Source: Pseudomonadota bacterium
GTDB taxonomy: Bacteria; Pseudomonadota; Gammaproteobacteria; Pseudomonadales; Pseudomonadaceae
NCBI GenBank assembly: GCA_023388335.1
Contig: JAEWGL010000014.1
Coordinates: 1-38,470 of the forward strand
Direction: 5' to 3'
DNA length: 38,470 bases
Made by a program: the position numbers and the translations under genes. The notes below the pieces were generated by a model. The model ran no database searches. It was not told the DNA's origin and was given only the letters and a program-made list of their open reading frames with translations. Each line of letters opens with the position of its first letter. The stretch's first letter is position 1. Positions 23,603 through 31,628 of the stretch are shown in pieces.

Positions 23603-26600
23603 ATGAAAAGAATGCTGATTAACGCAACTCAACCCGAAGAGTTGCGTGTAGCTCTGGTAGACGGCCAACGTCTCTACGACCTGGACATCGAGTCCGGTGC
23701 ACGCGAGCAGAAGAAGGCCAACATCTACAAGGGCCGGATCACTCGCATCGAACCCAGCCTCGAAGCTGCCTTCGTCGACTTCGGCTCCGAACGTCACGGC
23801 TTCCTTCCACTGAAGGAAATTTCCCGCGAGTACTTCAAGAAGGCCCCCGAAGGCCGCGTCAACATCAAGGAAGTCCTGAGCGAAGGCCAGGAAGTCATCG
23901 TCCAGGTCGAAAAGGAAGAACGTGGCAACAAGGGCGCCGCCCTGACCACCTTCATCAGCCTGGCCGGCCGCTACCTGGTGCTGATGCCGAACAACCCGCG
24001 TGCCGGTGGCATCTCCCGCCGCATCGAAGGCGAAGAGCGCAACGAGCTGCGCGAAGCCCTCAACGGCCTGGTCGCCCCGGCTGACATGGGCCTGATCGTG
24101 CGCACTGCCGGCCTTGGCCGCAGCAGCGAAGAAATGCAGTGGGACCTGGACTACCTGCTGCAGCTGTGGACCGCGATCAAGGAAGCCTCGCTCGACCGCC
24201 CTGCCCCCTTCCTGATCTACCAGGAAAGCAACGTCATCATCCGCGCCATCCGCGACTACCTGCGCCAGGACATCGGCGAAGTGCTGATCGACAGCATCGA
24301 CGCCCAGGAAGAAGCCCTGACCTTCATCCGCCAGGTGATGCCGCAGTACGCCAGCAAGGTCAAGCTGTACGAAGACAGCGTCCCACTGTTCAACCGCTTC
24401 CAGATCGAAAGCCAGATCGAGACCGCCTTCCAGCGCGTGGTCGAACTGCCGTCCGGTGGCTCGATCGTGATCGACCCGACCGAGGCGCTGGTCTCCATCG
24501 ACATCAACTCGGCGCGCGCCACCAAAGGCAGCGACATCGAGGAAACCGCCCTGCAGACCAACCTGGAAGCGGCCGAGGAAATCGCCCGCCAGCTGCGCCT
24601 GCGTGACATCGGCGGCCTGATCGTCATCGACTTCATCGACATGACCCCAGCCAAGAACCAGCGCGCCGTCGAAGAGAAGGTACGCGAGGCCCTCGAGGCC
24701 GACCGCGCCCGCGTCCAGGTCGGCCGCATCTCGCGCTTTGGCTTGCTGGAAATGTCCCGCCAGCGCCTGCGCCCTTCCCTGGGCGAGAGCAGCGGCATCG
24801 TTTGCCCGCGCTGCAGCGGCACCGGCATCATCCGTGACGTCGAGTCCCTGTCGCTGGCCATCCTGCGCCTTATCGAGGAAGAGGCCCTGAAGGACCGCAC
24901 CGCCGAGGTACGCGCCCAGGTACCGATCCCGGTTGCTGCCTTCCTGCTCAACGAGAAGCGCAACTCGATCACCAAGATCGAACTGCGCACCCGTGCGCGG
25001 ATCATCATCCTGCCGAACGATCACCTGGAGACTCCGCACTTCGAAGTCCAGCGCCTGCGCGACGACAACCCCGAAGCGCTGACTGGCCAGTCCAGCTACG
25101 AGATTGCCGCGGCCGAGGTCGAGGAAGTCCCACAGGTCGCCGCCACCCGCACCCTGGTACGCCAGGAAGCCGCGGTCAAGACCGCCCCGGCCCGCGCCAA
25201 CGCGCCGATGCCTAGCACCCCGGAGCAACCTGTCGCAGCCCCTGCCGCCCCCGCGCCAGCCGTCCCTGAGCCAAGCCTGTTCAAGGGCCTGGTCAAGTCG
25301 CTGGTAAGCCTGTTCGCCGGTAAGGACGAGCCTGTTGCAGCGCCTGCTGCCGCGGCCGAGAAGCCTGCCGCCGAGCGCCCGCAGCGCAACGAGGAACGCC
25401 GTAACGGCCGCCAGCAGAGCCGTAACCGCAACGGCCGCCGCGAAGAAGAGCGCAAGCCGCGCGAAGAACGTGCCGAGCGCGCCCCGCGCGAAGAACGCCA
25501 ACCACGCGAAGAGCGTGCACCGCGTGAAGAACGCGCACCCCGTGAAGAGCGTGCGCCACGTGAAGAGCGCGCGCCTCGCGAGGAACGCGCCCCACGTGAA
25601 GAACGCGCCCCACGCCCACCGCGTGACGAGCGTCGTGGCAATCGTGAAGAGCGCGTGCGTGAACTGCGCGAACCGCTGGATGCCACCCCGGCCGCCCCGG
25701 CAGCGCGCGAAGAGCGTGCGCCTCGCGAGGAACGTGCGCCGCGCGAAGAACGCGTAGCCCGCGAAGAACGTGCGCCACGTGAAGAGCGCGTTGCGCGCGA
25801 GGAACGTGCCCCACGTGAAGAACGCGCCCCCCGCGAAGAGCGCCAACCGCGTCCGCCACGTGAAGAGCGTCAACCGCGTGTCGCCGAACAGGCTGAGGAA
25901 GCTGGCGACGAGCAGCTGCCGAACGAAGAACTGCTGCAGGACGATCAGCCGGAAGGCACCGAGGGCGAGCGCCCACGTCGTCGCTCCCGTGGCCAGCGTC
26001 GCCGCAGCAACCGCCGCGAGCGTCAGCGTGACGCCAACGGCGAACTGATCGAAGGCGGCGAAGCCGAAGGCAATAGCGAAGGCACCGACGCAGGTACCGA
26101 GCAGCCCAAGACTACCGACCTGGGTGCAGACCTGGCCGCTGGCCTGGCCGTGACCGCTGCTGTTGCGACCAGCAACATCAGCGCCGACGCCGAGGCCCAA
26201 GCCCATCAGCAGGCCGAACGCGCCACTGCCAAGGTAGACGAAGCCGAACCTGCCGCCGTACCCGCGGTTACCGAAGCCGCTGAGCCCGTCACCGAGCAGG
26301 CCGCGCCGGCCGAAGCGGTCCCGACTACTGAAGAGGTGACCGTCGCGCCAGTGGTCGAGCAGCCTGTCAGCGAGCCAGTTGCCGTGGTCGAGCCGAGCGC
26401 CGAGCCGGTCGTCGAAGTGGTACCGCAGGCTGTCGAACAGACGCCGGCCATCGAAGCGCCAGTGGTTGAAGCGCCAGTCGCCGAAACCGCGGCTATCGAA
26501 CCGCCTGCCGACCAGACCCCTGTCGTCGAAGCGCCTGCTACCGAAGCGCCTGAAGTCGAGGCGACAGCCTTCGAGGCTCCGGCTCAGGTGACCGAGCAAC

Positions 26601-26890
26601 CGGCTGCGGTGATCGAAGTCCAGCCAGAGGTGGTCGAACCAGCTCCGGCTCCGGCTATCGAGCAGGCGGCACCGGCCGTTGAAGCGCCCGCAGGCATCTT
26701 GCCGAACGGCCGCGCTCCGAACGACCCACGGGAAGTGCGTCGCCGCAAGCGCGAAGCAGAAGCTGCCGCAGCAGCAGCCGAGCAGGCCGCTCCAGTCGCT
26801 GAAGCCACTCCAGCCGTCGAAGACGCCGCCAAGGTCGAGCAGCAGCCTGAAGCCCTGGAAACCTCCGAAGAGCACAAGTCTCGCGGTTGA
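23603..26890 (+). CDS. rne: Ribonuclease E
   Basis: Central endoribonuclease of mRNA decay and rRNA/tRNA processing, and scaffold of the degradosome. It has 1095 residues. The catalytic half contains the S1 domain (about 36-120), the 5'-sensor region, metal ligands Asp300 (VSIDINSA) and Asp343 (IVIDFIDM), and the zinc-link CPRC at 401-404. The C-terminal half is disordered: a short amphipathic helix (SLFKGLVKSLVSLFAGK, 558-574) fits the membrane-targeting segment; REER repeats fill 618-756; an Arg-rich RNA-binding stretch lies at about 788-812; a Glu/Ala/Pro/Val-rich spacer follows; and a conserved NDPR element is at 1040-1043. Start: ATG at 23603 gives MKRMLINATQPEELRVALVDG; an earlier in-frame ATG adds 16 unrelated residues. 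The ribosome-binding site is poor and a hairpin lies directly upstream, suggesting regulated translation. Confidence 0.98.
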   Translation: MKRMLINATQPEELRVALVDGQRLYDLDIESGAREQKKANIYKGRITRIEPSLEAAFVDFGSERHGFLPLKEISREYFKKAPEGRVNIKEVLSEGQEVIVQVEKEERGNKGAALTTFISLAGRYLVLMPNNPRAGGISRRIEGEERNELREALNGLVAPADMGLIVRTAGLGRSSEEMQWDLDYLLQLWTAIKEASLDRPAPFLIYQESNVIIRAIRDYLRQDIGEVLIDSIDAQEEALTFIRQVMPQYASKVKLYEDSVPLFNRFQIESQIETAFQRVVELPSGGSIVIDPTEALVSIDINSARATKGSDIEETALQTNLEAAEEIARQLRLRDIGGLIVIDFIDMTPAKNQRAVEEKVREALEADRARVQVGRISRFGLLEMSRQRLRPSLGESSGIVCPRCSGTGIIRDVESLSLAILRLIEEEALKDRTAEVRAQVPIPVAAFLLNEKRNSITKIELRTRARIIILPNDHLETPHFEVQRLRDDNPEALTGQSSYEIAAAEVEEVPQVAATRTLVRQEAAVKTAPARANAPMPSTPEQPVAAPAAPAPAVPEPSLFKGLVKSLVSLFAGKDEPVAAPAAAAEKPAAERPQRNEERRNGRQQSRNRNGRREEERKPREERAERAPREERQPREERAPREERAPREERAPREERAPREERAPREERAPRPPRDERRGNREERVRELREPLDATPAAPAAREERAPREERAPREERVAREERAPREERVAREERAPREERAPREERQPRPPREERQPRVAEQAEEAGDEQLPNEELLQDDQPEGTEGERPRRRSRGQRRRSNRRERQRDANGELIEGGEAEGNSEGTDAGTEQPKTTDLGADLAAGLAVTAAVATSNISADAEAQAHQQAERATAKVDEAEPAAVPAVTEAAEPVTEQAAPAEAVPTTEEVTVAPVVEQPVSEPVAVVEPSAEPVVEVVPQAVEQTPAIEAPVVEAPVAETAAIEPPADQTPVVEAPATEAPEVEATAFEAPAQVTEQPAAVIEVQPEVVEPAPAPAIEQAAPAVEAPAGILPNGRAPNDPREVRRRKREAEAAAAAAEQAAPVAEATPAVEDAAKVEQQPEALETSEEHKSRG
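25454..25870 (+). repeat. In-frame tandem REER repeats in rne
   Basis: Mostly six-codon units of the form APREER (also KPREER, QPREER, VAREER), about 18 REER cores in two blocks separated by a 20-residue linker. The first block has five consecutive APREER units. The DNA units are 18 bp and differ mainly at third codon positions, so the array is old enough to have diverged silently while the protein repeat was kept. Confidence 0.9.
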
Positions 26891-26906
26891 TTCCAAAGGC
26901 TGAATG

Positions 26907-26942
26907 AAAAGCCCCGCCAGTTTGCACTGGCGGGGCTTTTTT
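26907..26942. terminator. Strong bidirectional terminator between rne and murB
   Basis: GCCCCGCCAGT (26911-26921) and ACTGGCGGGGC (26926-26936) form a perfect 11-bp stem with a four-base loop, followed by six T and preceded by four A. It ends rne on the plus strand and can also serve murB on the minus strand. Confidence 0.93.
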
Positions 26943-27004
26943 ATGGATTGCGATTAGGTTGTCTTGAGGGGAATGGCGTTCCAAAGCCCTCATCAGTCCA
27001 TCGG

Positions 27005-28024
27005 TCAGTACAGGTTCGGCTCCATCTCCAGCGCCACACCAAAGCGCTCGAGAATATCCGCCTGGATCTTGCACGCAAGCTCATGCAACTGCGCGCCACT
27101 GGCCTGGCCATAATTGACCAGCACCAGCGATTGCAGGCGGTGCACGCCAGCATCGCCCTCTCTATACCCTTTCCAGCCAGCCTGCTCGATCAACCAGCCC
27201 GCCGCCAGCTTGACCTGGCCGTCCGCCTGGGGATAAGCCACCAGGGTGGAGTATCGGGCGCGGAGCTGTTCGGCAAGTGCGGCTGGCACCACCGGGTTCT
27301 TGAAGAAACTCCCGGCATTGCCCAGCTCGGCAGGGTCGGGCAGCTTTTCCCGGCGGATACTGCAGATGGCATCGCTGATCGCCTGCGCCGTGGGTTGCTG
27401 CACGCCTTGCTCCAGCAGACGCTGGCGCACGGGACCATAGTCCAGGTGGGCTTGCAGGGTGCGGTGCAAGGCAAAGCGTACGCGCAGGATCAGCCAGCGG
27501 CCCGGGTTGCGCTTGAACAGGCTGTCACGGTAGGCGAAGGCGCAGTCTTGCAAGGTGAAGTCCCGCAGCTCGCCGGTCTCTTGGTCCACCGCCGTCAGCC
27601 CGGCGAACAGGTCCTTGACCTCCACGCCATAGGCGCCGATGTTCTGCATGGGCGCCGCGCCGACCGTTCCAGGAATCAAGCTGAGGTTTTCCAATCCAGT
27701 AAAGCCTTGGCGCAGGCACCACTGCACGAAGGGATGCCAGGGCTCACCCGCCTCGGCCTCCACCACCACCCGCTCGCCGCTGTCCTCGAGCACACGCAGG
27801 CCACGGCTGGCCATGCGCAGCACCAGCGCCTGGACATCCGCGGTGAGCAGCAGGTTGCTGCCACCACCGATCACCAGCACCGGCAGATCCTCGGCCGCAG
27901 CGCCGGCCAGAGCCTGGCGAACGTCATCATCACTGCGCGCCTGGGCGAAATAGCGCGCCTTCACGTCGATGCCGAAGCTGTTGTAGGGCTTGAGTGAGAC
28001 CTGCTCTTGCCAATGCGCCGTCAT
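27005..28024 (-). CDS. murB: UDP-N-acetylenolpyruvoylglucosamine reductase
   Basis: FAD-dependent reductase that makes UDP-N-acetylmuramate, the second committed step of peptidoglycan synthesis. It has 339 residues: NSFGIDVKA near the N-terminus, the FAD-binding VIGGGSNLL and IPGTVGAAPMQNIGAYG, then YRDSLFKR and the substrate-domain GNAGSFFKNPVV with the catalytic serine. It is the type I (E. coli-like) form. It overlaps the phosphatase gene by four bases (ATGA) and is the last gene of the comEC-murB run. Confidence 0.98.
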   Translation of the reverse strand: MTAHWQEQVSLKPYNSFGIDVKARYFAQARSDDDVRQALAGAAAEDLPVLVIGGGSNLLLTADVQALVLRMASRGLRVLEDSGERVVVEAEAGEPWHPFVQWCLRQGFTGLENLSLIPGTVGAAPMQNIGAYGVEVKDLFAGLTAVDQETGELRDFTLQDCAFAYRDSLFKRNPGRWLILRVRFALHRTLQAHLDYGPVRQRLLEQGVQQPTAQAISDAICSIRREKLPDPAELGNAGSFFKNPVVPAALAEQLRARYSTLVAYPQADGQVKLAAGWLIEQAGWKGYREGDAGVHRLQSLVLVNYGQASGAQLHELACKIQADILERFGVALEMEPNLY

Positions 28025-28485
28025 ACCCGCTCCTTCAGTTCGTCCACCAAGCCCTGGCAGGCAATTTCGATCAGGTTCAGGACCTGCTCGAAGCCTTGTT
28101 CACCACCATAGTAAGGATCTGGCACCTCGTCCAAGGCGCCCCGGTAGCGGCGCAGGAACAGGTCGAGCTCGGCATGGGCTGCCTGCGGGCGCAGGGCCTG
28201 CAGGTGGCCAAGATTGCTTTTGTCCATGGCCAGGATCAGATCGTATTGGTCAAAATGTCCCGCGCTGACCTGCTGCGCACGCTGCTGCGACAGGTCATAG
28301 CCGCGCAGCTGGGCGGCCCGCCGGGTACGGGTGTCCGGTACCTTGCCGACATGCCAGTCGCCAGTACCGGCCGAGGCAACCTCGACCCGATCGATCAGCC
28401 CGGCAGCCCGCAATTGATGACGTAGTACGCCTTCGGCAGTCGGTGAACGACAAATGTTGCCAAGGCAGACGAACAGAACGCGCAT
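28021..28485 (-). CDS. Low molecular weight protein-tyrosine phosphatase
   Basis: A 154-residue cytoplasmic phosphatase. The active-site loop CLGNICRS (residues 7-14) supplies nucleophile Cys7 and Arg13; the general-acid aspartate is in DPYYGG near residue 122. In other bacteria such enzymes act on tyrosine kinases of polysaccharide export, but no kinase is nearby. The start overlaps the kdsB stop by one base and its end overlaps murB by four, so it is tightly built into the operon. Confidence 0.95.
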   Translation of the reverse strand: MRVLFVCLGNICRSPTAEGVLRHQLRAAGLIDRVEVASAGTGDWHVGKVPDTRTRRAAQLRGYDLSQQRAQQVSAGHFDQYDLILAMDKSNLGHLQALRPQAAHAELDLFLRRYRGALDEVPDPYYGGEQGFEQVLNLIEIACQGLVDELKERV

Positions 28486-29249
28486 CAGCCCTCCAGCAAG
28501 CGCCGCACGCGCTCTAGGTCTTCTGGGGTATCAACGCCCACAGGCGGGGCTTCGATCGCGTCGGCGACATGGATGCGCACGCCGTGCCACAGCGCGCGCA
28601 GCTGCTCCAGGGACTCGGCCTGCTCCAGCCAGCACGGCCCCCAGCTGACGAAGTCGTGTAGGAAACCGGCGCGGTAGGCATACATGCCGATATGCCGGCG
28701 ATACGGCACGGCGTGCGGCAAGGCGTCGCGGCGCTGGGCGAAGGCATCCCGTGCCCACGGCAAGGGCGCGCGGCTGAACGTCAGGGCCAAGCCATTACGG
28801 TCACTGACGACCTTGACCGCATTGGGATTGAACACGATCTCCGGTTCGGCGATAGGCTCGGCCAGGGTGGCGATACCGGCCTCAGGGTGGGCCGCCAGGT
28901 TGGCCGCCACCTGGTCGATGATCACCGGCGGAATCAGTGGCTCGTCGCCCTGGACGTTGACGACGATGGCATCGGCCGCCAGGCCCAACTGCGCCGCCAC
29001 TTCGGCCAGGCGATCAGTGCCGGACTCGTGGTCGGCGCGGGTCAGCAGGACCTCGGCGCCAAACGCGCGGCACGCCTGCAGGATACCTGGGTCGTCGGTG
29101 GCGATCACCACCCGACTGGCCGCGCTCTTGCGGGCCTGCTCCCAAACGTGCTGGACCATCGGCTTGCCGGCGATCAGCAGCAGCGGCTTGCCCGGCAAGC
29201 GCGTGGAGCGCAGGCGGGCGGGAATGACCACAGTGAATGCCAGGCTCAT
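28485..29249 (-). CDS. kdsB: 3-deoxy-manno-octulosonate cytidylyltransferase
   Basis: Activates Kdo as CMP-Kdo for the lipopolysaccharide inner core, cytoplasmic. It has 254 residues with the nucleotide-binding VIPARLRSTRLPGKPL at the N-terminus, IATDD, HESGTDRLAE and VNVQGDEPLIPP. It overlaps the small Trm112-like gene by four bases (ATGA) and the phosphatase by one. Confidence 0.98.
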   Translation of the reverse strand: MSLAFTVVIPARLRSTRLPGKPLLLIAGKPMVQHVWEQARKSAASRVVIATDDPGILQACRAFGAEVLLTRADHESGTDRLAEVAAQLGLAADAIVVNVQGDEPLIPPVIIDQVAANLAAHPEAGIATLAEPIAEPEIVFNPNAVKVVSDRNGLALTFSRAPLPWARDAFAQRRDALPHAVPYRRHIGMYAYRAGFLHDFVSWGPCWLEQAESLEQLRALWHGVRIHVADAIEAPPVGVDTPEDLERVRRLLEG

Positions 29250-29431
29250 TTGTCCAGGCGCTCATCGTCGGTCAGGGTGCGCGCCTCGCTCTCCAGCATT
29301 ACTGGGATGCCATCACGGATCGGATAGGCAAGGCCCGCGCCCTTGCTGATCAGCTCGGTCTTGTCGGCGCTGAGCTTGAGCGGCCCCTTGGTGATCGGGC
29401 AGGCAAGGATATCGAGCAGTTTGGTGTCCAT
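29246..29431 (-). CDS. Trm112/YcaR family small protein
   Basis: A 61-residue protein, MDTKLLDILACPITKGPLKL at the N-terminus and AYPIRDGIPVMLESEAR in the middle, typical of the YcaR/UPF0434 branch of the Trm112 family. The eukaryotic and archaeal members activate methyltransferases; the role of the bacterial ones is not settled. It retains only the first cysteine (Cys11) of the zinc set. Start: ATG at 29431 with an AAGGAA site. It sits between lpxK and kdsB, the order seen in E. coli as well. Confidence 0.92.
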   Translation of the reverse strand: MDTKLLDILACPITKGPLKLSADKTELISKGAGLAYPIRDGIPVMLESEARTLTDDERLDK

Positions 29432-29469
29432 GGAAATTCCTTGAGGCCAATGGCCAGAAATGAAAAGGA

Positions 29470-30480
29470 TCAGGGCTGCGGACGATCGGGCAGCAAGCGT
29501 TGCAGCTGGCCGTCGAACCAGTCGACAAAGGCCGCGGACGGCACCGCGTCGACGGCCAGGTACCACCAGTCCTGCGCCGCGAAGGCCCGGCATTTCACCG
29601 CATCCTTCTCGGTCATGACCAGCGGCAGCGGCGGGTTGAAGGCCAGGCTTTCGGCGCTGAACTGCGCATGGTCGGCGAAGGGGTGCGGCAGCGGCTGCCA
29701 GTTTAGCCCTTGCAGGGTATTGAAGAAACGCTGGGGATTGCCGATGCCGGCCACCGCGTGCAGCGCCTGGCCCGCGGGAAAAAGATCGAGGCCGCGGCGC
29801 TCGCCGCTGCGCAGGTTGACCAGCGCGGACGGCCTGAGGCCAAAGGCGAAGCCCTGTTCGCGGTCGGCGCTGGCGCCATTGAACAACACTGCGTCGGCCG
29901 CCCGCAGGCGCTCGATCGGTTCGCGCAGTGGCCCGGCGGGCAGGCAGCGGCCATTGCCCAGGCCGCGCGCGGCATCGATCAGCACCAGTTCAAGGTCACG
30001 GGCCAGGCGGTAATGCTGCATGCCATCGTCGCAGAGGATCAGGTCCAGCGGCTCGCTGGCCAGCAGCGCCCTCACCGCCTGGGAGCGGTCTGGATCGATC
30101 ATCAACGCTACCTGGGTGCGCTGGACGATCAGCAGCGGCTCATCGCCGGCCTGCTCGGCGCTGTGTTCGGCCCGCACCCGCCAAGGCAGCCGCGGCGGCT
30201 TTGCGCCATAGCCGCGACTGACCACGCCGACACGCAGCCCCTGCTGCCGGCAATGCTCGATCAGCCAGAGGATCATCGGCGTCTTGCCGGTGCCGCCGAC
30301 GGTGATATTGCCCACCACCACGACCGGCACCGGCGCTCGGTAACTGGCACTTTCGCCACTGAGAAACCGCGCGCGTTTGCGCTGCACCACGCACCGGTAC
30401 AGCGCCTCCAGCGGACGCAGCAGCGCCAGCGCCGGGTGCCCGGTGTACCAAGCGGCGAGCAGGCGGTCGGCGAAGGCCAT
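29470..30480 (-). CDS. lpxK: Tetraacyldisaccharide 4'-kinase
   Basis: Inner-membrane-associated kinase of lipid A synthesis that phosphorylates the 4' position. It has 336 residues, with an N-terminal hydrophobic helix (about 4-30), the P-loop GNITVGGTGKTP near residue 60, SRGYG, and CDDGMQHYRLARDLELVLID carrying the aspartates for metal and base. The start ATG overlaps the exbD stop by one base. It is part of the envelope operon with exbB/exbD upstream, where E. coli has msbA. Confidence 0.97.
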   Translation of the reverse strand: MAFADRLLAAWYTGHPALALLRPLEALYRCVVQRKRARFLSGESASYRAPVPVVVVGNITVGGTGKTPMILWLIEHCRQQGLRVGVVSRGYGAKPPRLPWRVRAEHSAEQAGDEPLLIVQRTQVALMIDPDRSQAVRALLASEPLDLILCDDGMQHYRLARDLELVLIDAARGLGNGRCLPAGPLREPIERLRAADAVLFNGASADREQGFAFGLRPSALVNLRSGERRGLDLFPAGQALHAVAGIGNPQRFFNTLQGLNWQPLPHPFADHAQFSAESLAFNPPLPLVMTEKDAVKCRAFAAQDWWYLAVDAVPSAAFVDWFDGQLQRLLPDRPQP

Positions 30481-30914
30481 CAGGGTTTCCCCTGGGCCGC
30501 CTCGACGGTGGTCATGCGCAAGTGGCTGAAGCCGAGCTTGCCGGCGGCATCCATTGCGGTGACCACGGCCTGGTGGGGTGTTCTGCCATCGGCACTGATC
30601 GCCAGCGGCAGCTGGTTGTCGCCACCGGAGGCCTGCTCCAGCGCTTCGCTCAGGGTCGCCAGGTCGCTCTTGGGCAGCAGGTTGTTGTTCACCGAATACA
30701 CGCCCTCGGCGCTGATGGTGATCTCGACCAGCTTGGCTTGCTCGTCCGTCGCCGGTGTGGCGCTGGTCGCCTCGGGCAGCTCGACGCGCAACTGGGTCTC
30801 GCGGGTAAAGGTGGTGGTGACCACGAAGAACAGCAGCAGGACGAACACCACGTCGATCAACGAAGCCAGGTTGATGTCGACGTTCTCACGCTGCCGATTG
30901 CGCCGAAACTTCAC
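30480..30914 (-). CDS. exbD: ExbD/TolR family biopolymer transport protein
   Basis: A 144-residue inner-membrane protein with one transmembrane helix (about 17-38, SLIDVVFVLLLFFVVTTTF) that contains the proton-responsive aspartate Asp21, and a periplasmic domain. It works with the ExbB-like protein encoded just upstream to convert proton flow into force. No tonB or tolA gene is next to it, so the partner is uncertain. It overlaps exbB by four bases and lpxK by one. Confidence 0.95.
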   Translation of the reverse strand: MKFRRNRQRENVDINLASLIDVVFVLLLFFVVTTTFTRETQLRVELPEATSATPATDEQAKLVEITISAEGVYSVNNNLLPKSDLATLSEALEQASGGDNQLPLAISADGRTPHQAVVTAMDAAGKLGFSHLRMTTVEAAQGKP

Positions 30915-31546
30915 GCCTTGCCTCCGGCTACTTCGACTTCGCGATCGCCCTGCACCACTTCGACCAGCTTGATCGCCTCCTGCTCCATGCCCACCACCAG
31001 CTCATCGATGCGGCGCAACAGGAAACGGTGGAAGAACACGGCCGGGATACCGACCATCAGACCTGCCGCGGTGGTGACCAGGGCCTTGGAGATACCCCCG
31101 GCCAGCACCGAAGCGTTCGCTGTCATCTGCGAGCCCATGAAAGCGCTGAAGATGTCGATCATCCCCAGCACCGTGCCCAGCAGACCCAGCAGCGGCGCCA
31201 TCGCGGCGATGGTGCCGAGGGTGCTGATGTAGCGTTCCAGCTCGTGGATGACCCGGGAAGCGGCCTCCTCGATGCACTCCTTCATGATCTCGCGACCATG
31301 ACGGGAGTTGGCCAGGCCAGCGGCGAGAATCTCGCCCAGCGGCGAATCGGCGCGCAGCGCCTTGAGCTTGTCGCTGGTGAGTTGCTTGTCCTTGATCCAG
31401 ATCCATACCTGGCCGAGCAGGTGCGGCGGGGTTACGCGGCTGGCGCGCAGGGTCCACAGACGTTCGGCGACAATAGCCATGGCGGCGATGGAACTCAGAA
31501 TGATCGGTAGCATCATCCAACCACCGGACTTGACCAATTCCCACAC
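30911..31546 (-). CDS. exbB: ExbB/TolQ/MotA family proton channel protein
   Basis: Inner-membrane channel subunit of about 211 residues with three membrane helices: GGWMMLPIILSSIAAMAIVA near the N-terminus, and a pair beyond about residue 115 (STLGTIAAMAPLLGLLGTVLGMI and ALVTTAAGLMVGIPAVFF). The start is ambiguous. I chose GTG at 31546, nine bases after AAGGGG, giving VWELVKSGGW. An ATG at 31555 touches the ribosome-binding site, and a GTG at 31576 has none. It pairs with exbD (4-bp overlap) and follows comEC by 82 bp. Confidence 0.92.
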   Translation of the reverse strand: MWELVKSGGWMMLPIILSSIAAMAIVAERLWTLRASRVTPPHLLGQVWIWIKDKQLTSDKLKALRADSPLGEILAAGLANSRHGREIMKECIEEAASRVIHELERYISTLGTIAAMAPLLGLLGTVLGMIDIFSAFMGSQMTANASVLAGGISKALVTTAAGLMVGIPAVFFHRFLLRRIDELVVGMEQEAIKLVEVVQGDREVEVAGGKA

Positions 31547-31628
31547 AGTAAGCATCCCCTTGAAAAAGTCCGCCACTCTACCATAGGACCGAGGGGCGCC
31601 TCATCTGCCGAAGGTCGCTAAACATTGC

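Noticed and set aside
25454..25870. CRISPR-like regular repeats
   Set aside because: The units are 18 bp without unique spacers and encode APREER in frame within rne.
23330..26896. A 1188-codon open frame on the minus strand opposite rne
   Set aside because: It mirrors the GC-rich codon pattern and repeats of rne, has no ribosome-binding site or family similarity, and its product is low complexity. It is a shadow frame.
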